Shown: positions 58,001 to 64,000 of the stretch, one piece after another
How the letters are laid out: each line of letters opens with the position of its first letter
How positions within the stretch are numbered: position 1 is the first letter of the stretch
NCBI RefSeq assembly: GCF_051106095.1
Contig: NC_135794.1
Span: 24,058,747-24,122,746 of the forward strand
Origin: Pogona vitticeps
Taxonomy: Eukaryota > Chordata > Lepidosauria > Squamata > Agamidae
Direction of reading: 5' to 3'
DNA: 64,000 nucleotides
Position numbers and translations under genes: made by a program
Notes under the pieces: generated by a model
What the model was told of the DNA's origin: nothing
The model's input: the letters and a program-made list of their open reading frames with translations, nothing else
Database searches by the model: none

Positions 58001-60217
58001 TTGCGGTGTTGAGCCACAAGAGGTGAACGGGTTGGTAAAAGTCAAGTGCAACTGAACTAAAAAAATGCTGAGATGTGTGATGAGCAGAAGCAACCACTCT
58101 GGTTTTATAAACAGTGGAGAATATGGATGAGGACTGATGATGCCAACAAATACTGTAACATGACTTGAAAGCACCAAGAAAAAGGAAGGTGGTTAGGGAG
58201 AAGGGAAGGCAGGACCGTGCTTAGCGATCCCTCGTTGATGAGATGTGGCTCCGAGGTTGAAAAATATGGCAATGGCAGAGTTTGACTTAAGAACAGAAGA
58301 AGCTGCCTTTGGTTGACCCAAACCCTTGGTCTGCTGAGTTCAGTGTTGCCAACACCGACTCAACAGCCAAGGCGCTCCAAGATTCTGGGCGGAACGTAGT
58401 CCCTAGCTGTACCTAGGTCGCTGAAGACTGAATCTGTGAACATCTGTCTACGAAGGATGTACGAAGGACGGCCCTGAGCCGTCTGTCCCTGATCTGTACA
58501 CACAGAGCTGTACGGGCACCCCAGCCAGGAAAAAAAAAAGTTCAATGCAAAATGCTCAAAGATACATATTGCTCCCAGCCTCTTGTTCAAGAAGACAGTG
58601 AAAGGACTCACCTTCTTGAGGGCTTCGTGCAGCTCATTGAAGACATAAATCAGAAATTCCTGGGCATCCTGCTGGGTCTTCTTGATGAAGGCAGAGTATC
58701 GTTCACCAATGACCAATCGAAACACCTCCGGCGACACGCAGTCAAAGTCCCCGAGCCACATGTCATTCATCAAATACGCAAAAGCTGTTGCGATCTCGCC
58801 ATTTTCCCTTCCAGGTGAAAAGGATGATACGGATGGTTTTGAACAAGCACGTCTTCAAAGATGGTCCCTTTCCTCCCCAGGGTTTAGTGGCCAGTTCAGC
58901 CACTCTGGACCTCTGGGCTGGTTTCATATATCTTGTTTCGGCACTGCATTCCATCTTCAGTCCTAGCTATTGCCCAATTAAATCTAGAGGTCGACCACGT
59001 TTGCCCATTACTATTCTAGCTATATTTCCAGGGTTGGGGAAGGATCCATCTCGACATTTATTATTTTTTCTCCCCAAAAGTGCTAACCTCCGTTTTTGTT
59101 CTCCCTCTGCACACACTTTCTATCGAATGCATCCTCACTTCTTAACCCTAAATATCTCCAAATCTCTCCAAAAAAAACTCACTGCTTTAGGAAAACGTTG
59201 GCAGCAAACAAACAAGCAGTCAAAGTGAATTTTTTGTACAGGAAGGCAGCCCACTTACTTGCTGAGAGAGGCCACGTACTTTCCAGACAGGAAGTACTCC
59301 ACCAGGGGCGACACGCTGCAGAGGCACTGGATCACGGCATTCATGTAACACGTATTGCCAAGGTTTCGCAGGCCGGTAAGGCCTTGGTACTGTGGGTTTG
59401 TCTCCTCTCTCAATTCATCCATGGGCTCCTCTGGTGCCTCCAAGGGAAGGACTCCCTTGCTATATTAAGTTTGCCCCGATACGAACAAAGAAATATTACA
59501 TTATTAAAATGACAAATTTGAAAGGTTACTTTTCCAGTTCACCTGGGTGAACATCTCCCTTAAGTCAATACAGCTGACTTCCAGGCAGACCTCCACTGGA
59601 CTGCAGTGCGTGCCACTCCAGGGAAACAATCGGGCATGCCTGCGTTCAGCGACCTCTCTCACTTAGAAGAACAGTACTCCAATAAAAATCCAAATAAAAA
59701 AGGTGACTCGGGCATGTCACAGCACCACCGATCGGCTGGAGTCGGGTGGAAATCAAACTGAGACAACGAAGACTGAGAAGACGCCCGATGAAAATGTTAT
59801 AGACATCTTTTAGTGTCAAACACAGGCAAGGCTGCTCCATGGGAGCAAAGCTTCTCATTCCTTCCAAGGGAACGAAAAGCAGCCGCTGCTTGGAGTTTCC
59901 TGAATTTGAAATCTAAACCCTCTGGAGAAACCGACTGAGAGAAGTGAGAGACCGTCTGATCAGAACCAAAGAGCAAACGTCAAGAGCTTCATCTGTCAAG
60001 ACAGAGGACTAAAGCAACATTTCTGGTTACTTTTACTTCTTCTATCTGTTTGGTAGCACATGACCCTAATTCCAGAACCAAAGAAATGCAGGGATGTCTC
60101 CGTGCCCCCATCACCTCCTTATCCTCAGCCAACTGACAATAACAAATGCTTAAAAGAAACTCACAGAAGGCAATAGATGCTGAAGTCGTCTGGCATGTTG
60201 GTTGACCTGGAAGCCAT
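54845..60217 (-). CDS. USP50: Ubiquitin-specific protease 50 (complete coding region, seven exons)
   Basis: Paralogue of the USP8 catalytic domain without its N-terminal modules. Seven coding exons give 371 residues (human about 340). Start [17 protein letters not shown] matches the human MTSQPSLPADDFDIYHVL pattern. The Cys box is [14 protein letters not shown] (about C55), the QQDAQEFLI box is present, CLEC and CSSC supply the zinc-ribbon pairs, and [12 protein letters not shown] (about H321) and FDDSQ (about D338) complete a canonical triad. Human USP50 is annotated as lacking peptidase activity and, from memory, reads GNTCCVN at the box. Here the box is the active-type form, so activity is possible but unproved. 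It lies tail to tail with USP8 and shares its intron phases. Confidence 0.96.
55431..55563 (-). CDS. USP50: USP50 coding exon 6
   Basis: [40 protein letters not shown] and FAVT. 133 bp, acceptor TTCAG, donor GTAGGT. Confidence 0.96.
55630..55690 (+). repeat. CR1/L3-type LINE tail
   Basis: TAAGCTGCCTTGGGTCCCTT followed by AAGAAAGGTAGGGTAAATAA, in the intron just upstream (in gene order) of USP50 exon 6. Confidence 0.6.
56172..56314 (-). CDS. USP50: USP50 coding exon 5
   Basis: [40 protein letters not shown] and MVIFHLK plus two bases. 143 bp, acceptor CTCAG, donor GTACAG. Confidence 0.97.
57723..57929 (-). CDS. USP50: USP50 coding exon 4
   Basis: [40 protein letters not shown] and [20 protein letters not shown], ending TECSLE. 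Phase 0 at both ends; acceptor TGCAG, donor GTATGG. Human has SRRRSYEKGS at the same place. Confidence 0.96.
58288..58400. repeat. SINE-like repeat remnant
   Basis: GAAGAAGCTGCCTTTGGTTG...CTTGGTCTGCTGAGTTCAGT resembles a widespread reptile SINE body. The tRNA part is not visible. Confidence 0.4.
58612..58807 (-). CDS. USP50: USP50 coding exon 3
   Basis: [40 protein letters not shown] and [20 protein letters not shown] then EALKK. Acceptor GGAAG, less typical but the only in-phase site; donor GTGAGT. Confidence 0.95.
59259..59459 (-). CDS. USP50: USP50 coding exon 2 (catalytic Cys box)
   Basis: [40 protein letters not shown] and [20 protein letters not shown]. Acceptor TATAG, donor GTAAGT, ending two bases into a Lys codon as in the USP8 counterpart. 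Confidence 0.97.
60165..60217 (-). CDS. USP50: USP50 coding exon 1 (start codon)
   Basis: Seventeen codons, [17 protein letters not shown], plus two bases. The donor is GTGAGT. Found from the DDF-IY pattern shared with the human N-terminus. An inner Met at MPDDF is a possible alternative start. Confidence 0.85.
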
Positions 60218-60969
60218 CTGCCGCCTTGCAAGGAGACAGAGCGGCAGGGTGCACTGACTGACGTACAGTATATCTGAAGGAGAGACGGCTTACCACCTCC
60301 TCTTCATTTTGAGGCTTGCCTTTTCCTGCTTTCTTGCACAAGCACACGGTTTCATCTTACACCTACTCAGAGGATCCCAAATGCATGGCCTTCCGTGCCT
60401 TGGCCGAGGGGGGGGGCTCTTGGTACTTGCTGCTCGTTGATGTTCCAGTAGAATTTTTTTCTACTGTCACATTCTGTCTTGTTGCTAGGTGACGGCTTGG
60501 GGATTCCTCTATCCAACAAGGCCAAAGGGTTCTAGAATCCGGATCCCTTTGGAGACAATTCCAGTCCATGGTCGCCCTTCTGGCTCCACCAGTTGGATCG
60601 ATGACATTTTCTCACGATTGTTTCGATTCAGCAGCCAGAGGTGTCAGGATTCTGGCCTTGTTGCTGGGGCTCTTCTTTGCCTAAAACAGTTTGAACAATG
60701 CCAGCACCTGTTTGCGAATTGGGGGCTGGAGATGACCTAAAATGAAGGTACAAACTTGAGAAGCAGCCCTACCTCAGATGCGGTCAGAGCTTACTATCGC
60801 AAGAACGAGACACAGGGATTGTACTGAAACATACACAGCGATTTGCAGCAATTCAGGAGACGTGCCGGAAGACGGAAACATGGCACTCCAAAGGATTTTC
60901 AAGTCAACAAAATCGTGTTAGTTTTTACCTGCCCATGGTGAGATCAAATGAAATAAGAAAGGTGCTCAG

Positions 60970-62868
60970 CGGTCTAGACAAGAATAAATTTATTTGGGAT
61001 TGCTTAAAGATTTATTGATATACAAAATGTATACATTTTTATATCTTTAATACACTATACCTTTCCTCCCCCAGCGACATAAACCACCATTTAAACAGCT
61101 ACTGTGTTCGTGCCATAACGTCTGTATCTATAAGATACACTACAGATTTTTTTAAAAAAAGAATTACTGGGCGTTTATGATGCCTTTCAATTAAGAATTA
61201 CAATCCGTACCTATGTAACAAAAAAAAAAAAAAAAAAAAAAAAAAACAAGTTGCAGCATGAAACTTCAGTTGGACAATGGGTTCTTGTTGAATATTCAAC
61301 AAATCTGGGACAGATAAATTACATTTTATTGGCATAAAGTTGCATTGCAATCTCCCGTACATTACATAAAGTAAATCCAACCCTATTTTATATTCTTTTA
61401 AATAAGTTCCATATATAACATAACATTAAAAGGTGTTTTCACACAATATTAAATATTAACTCGGAGGGGGGCCCTTCCAATGTTACTTTGGGTGACACGG
61501 GACGGAGCGCCCCAGGCGGCTGTGAGAAGACCCTCGGGCTCTGGAGAGGCACACACTCCGTGGAGTTCTTTTCCTGCACGAACATGGCTTCTGGCGGAAG
61601 GGGTGGCAACACCCCTGGAGCCAAGAAGCCCCAGCACCGAATGCCACCTCTCTCGGCCTGGAGCTTCTGATGCTTCTCGAGCAGCAGGGACAGGAAGAAC
61701 AGGGTGAGCCCAATCCCACCCCAACCCCATCGTGCAGGTGGGTCACACCACAAAGGGCCCTAAGAAATTCACAGGTACATTCAGCATTTCATCCATCCTG
61801 GTCTTAGGACATGTTTGGAAGGCAAGTGTCCTGAAGCAGCTGCTAGGTAAACCAAGCCAACAAAAAATGACAGCGACCCCCAAACTCCTGCTTGTTTTGC
61901 AAGGCAACGTTGCATCCAAGGCCAGCTTTCTGTCCTATTTCATTCTGCTGTTCAAGTGTGAATAAACCATATCCCCCCCCGCCCCCCCCCCCCACCTTTG
62001 AGGCTTTAGAACCAGTTGACATTGACTTGATAAAAGTGAAATGTGTCATCTTCTCTTCCCCCCCTCCCCTAAAAGAATTTCATTATGCATAATCCACCCC
62101 ATGAGAACTGGCTCCATACTTCTGAAGATGAATCCTGATGCAGGAAACAAACTTACCACCTCTTGCTCAGGACCAGCAAGGCCTGACCAGCTCGGCTTAC
62201 TGGCATGCATGAAAGACGGACAGAGCGGGTTCGATCCACGGGGCCACCTTTGATTGTACACGGCCCTGACCTGAGCGTATGTATCTGAAGCAGCCTGAAA
62301 AGGGTCAAAGAATCCTTCAGTATCTGTGGGAAAGGGGGTGGGGTGGGGCTCCTTCCCATTTCTTTAGCCAGGTGGCAGAAACCAGCTGCCGCAAAGCTCA
62401 GAACGCAATCTGCCTTAAAACCATCAAAACCAAAAAACGTCATTTGATAAGGGCATACTGGAAGTAAGGACATATTGCACTAGAGGGTTAAAGCACAGGG
62501 GGAAGATCCCCACCACGGACCAAGATAAAAGGGAAGGTGGCATTTCTGCTAAAATGCCTCTTTTAAAAATGCTGTTTCATAAAGACTTAAGTCCATTGCA
62601 GCTTTTAAAAAAAGAGCAGGGGGTGGGAAATGATCCCTTGCCAGCTTCTCTTCCACGGCTGATTCCCCCATTTCTCTCAGGTCCATCTCGTTCAGGCCAA
62701 TTTCCTGTCCCGAAGTCCCCAAGACATCGTGGTCCTTATCCAGGGGGCCTTTTGTGGGGTTCCTCTGTTTGTTTTGATGAAGCATCCTATCAAATGACCG
62801 TGCAGGAAAAAGAAGGGCCAAAAAGCCAACCCTGTTGACTTCTGAAAACCAGAAAGCGGCGCCTAGGG
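60970..62868 (-). other. TRPM7: TRPM7 3' UTR (end inferred)
   Basis: About 1.9 kb after the TRPM7 stop, ending near canonical AATAAA signals at 60989-60994 and 61011-61016. It contains a 27-base A run (U in the transcript). It ends about 750 bp upstream of the USP50 ATG. Confidence 0.65.
61220..61246. repeat. A27 homopolymer
   Basis: A single run in the inferred TRPM7 3' UTR, read as U27 in the transcript. Origin unclear; no target duplication seen. Confidence 0.95.
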
Positions 62869-63002
62869 CTACAGCATCAAGTGACTGGAACGGGCAGAGG
62901 CCGAGGACTCTTTGGTGCAACTCCCAGGCTGAAGGGTCAGTTCTGGAGAATCGTCCTGAGGCAGCAGGATTTTGTCGGGTGTGTAGTCATTCCTTTTCAA
63001 AT
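62869..63002 (-). CDS. TRPM7: TRPM7 last coding exon
   Basis: [40 protein letters not shown] and LML with TAG. Acceptor ACCAG. The first two bases complete the Asp codon from the previous exon. Human ends similarly (STNSVRLML). Confidence 0.94.
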
Positions 63003-63728
63003 CTGGTCAAAAAGGAAGCAAAACCACAACAGGCACACAGTGTTATGTATTGGAGTTGCGGGGGGGGGGGAGAGAGAGAGAGAGGGCGAGAAGGCCAGTT
63101 AGCAAGGCATTTTCCAGGCACAGGCCGTGGTGGCTTCTTCCCAAAGTACCAGCTCCTTTACTGTTAGTGCACAGAGGCCGGAGAGGCATGAACAAGGAGC
63201 AGAAATGCGCCCCTCAATGTCCATAGGCAGGCCCGGCATCTGAACAAGATGGAGGAGGGTCTGTTGCCAGACTCTCTCAGTAAAGCTGGATGTTTTGAAT
63301 CAGGTGGGGGAGTCTGACCTCCAGGCACAGACTGCATAGCAATCAATGATCCCAGAAACCCAGAAATTTCTGCATTTTGGAGGGTTCTCCTGAGCACAAG
63401 AACTAACTCCACTATCACCTAAAGAATCTCACATGTACTGAAAAACAAAGCATTTAAGGCATTAAAAAAATTAGAAGGGACAGAGGCAGAAAGAAAGAGG
63501 AGCAAATAGTGACTTAATACTTTGTGATGTTTCCTTAAGCCCAGGCAGATCTGTGTGGAATTCACCACAAGAGGAGTTACAGGGGAGAGGAACTCTTTCT
63601 TAACAGGGGACATTAATTTACCTGGAAGCTTCAGTTTCCTACAGCATGAGTTGCAGTGATGCTTTGCTCTGAAGTTTTTGATGGCATCCTCTCCTAGGTT
63701 TGCAGGACCAAACACCATATCACTTGAC
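62869..63728 (-). CDS. TRPM7: TRPM7 channel-kinase, last two coding exons (partial)
   Basis: TRPM7 is a plasma-membrane and vesicle Mg/Ca/Zn channel fused to an alpha-kinase. Only the C-terminal 78 residues are in the window: [35 protein letters not shown], then [18 protein letters not shown] and a Ser-rich tail ending SSHLML. The HHCNSCC block supplies the His and Cys ligands of the zinc site that closes the alpha-kinase fold. TRPM6 is a possible confusion, but the tail and the USP50 neighbour fit TRPM7. The rest of the gene lies beyond the right edge. Confidence 0.96.
63063..63087. repeat. (AG)n/G-run simple repeat
   Basis: G run followed by AG dinucleotides in the last TRPM7 intron. Confidence 0.8.
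63622..63728 (-). CDS. TRPM7: TRPM7 penultimate coding exon
   Basis: [20 protein letters not shown] and [15 protein letters not shown] with one base at each end. Acceptor TAAAG, donor GTAAAT. Zinc-site exon of the alpha-kinase. Confidence 0.96.
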
Positions 63729-64000
63729 CTTTAAAATAAAATGCACTTTCAAACTTCGGCAATCAAACAAGTAATAATTTCTTGTTTGAACTTTATATCC
63801 TGCAAGATACAGAAGAGTTTCTTCCTCTGTTTATGTCTGATACCGTGTTTCCGTGGTAATGTTTGCTGCTTCAAAAGGCTACTAGTCCTCAAGGACAAGT
63901 CACTAATCCTCGGGGTAAGGGTGGTAAACCAATAGAATCAGAAAAATTGTACATCTTCTGATTAACCAGCTGGGCTACAACTGAAGTGAACACCACCCTC

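Overview
The window is nuclear DNA of a vertebrate, most likely a squamate reptile (lizard). The genes are recognisable orthologues of mammalian genes with ordinary GT-AG introns. The repeats are of squamate type: BovB LINE 3' ends, CR1/L3-like LINE tails, tRNA-derived SINEs, very young hAT-type miniature elements with 8-bp target duplications, a Tigger/pogo-like miniature element and many long microsatellites. Species cannot be fixed from the sequence alone.

Five genes lie in the order known from human 15q21: HDC (minus, 5' two-thirds, about 0.1-6.2 kb), GABPB1 (minus, complete coding region, 13.3-23.7 kb, with a CpG-island promoter near 30.1 kb), USP8 (plus, complete coding region, 38.1-52.7 kb, CpG-island promoter near 34-35 kb), USP50 (minus, complete, 54.8-60.2 kb) and TRPM7 (minus, last two coding exons, 62.9-63.7 kb). 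Exon boundaries were set by hand from splice sites, reading phase and remembered vertebrate proteins. All phases close, giving HDC 379 residues (partial), GABPB1 397, USP8 1114 and USP50 371.

GABPB1 and USP8 diverge from two CpG islands about 4 kb apart. USP8 and USP50 converge tail to tail and share intron phases and exon lengths, as expected of an old inverted duplication. The TRPM7 3' end lies less than 1 kb upstream of the USP50 start codon. The genes do not form one pathway: HDC makes histamine, GABPB1 is the co-activator subunit of the ETS factor GABP, USP8 and USP50 are ubiquitin-protease family members, and TRPM7 is a channel-kinase.

The most notable observations are an adenosine-free microsatellite that forms the whole 3' splice-site tract of HDC exon 8, the exon-by-exon match of USP50 to USP8, an inverted pair of ZNF143/THAP11-type motifs at the USP8 promoter whose core resembles the interior of local transposon copies, and an NRF1-like/ETS/YY1 cluster at the GABPB1 promoter. 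No CRISPR array, tRNA gene, rRNA gene or wholly new gene system was found.
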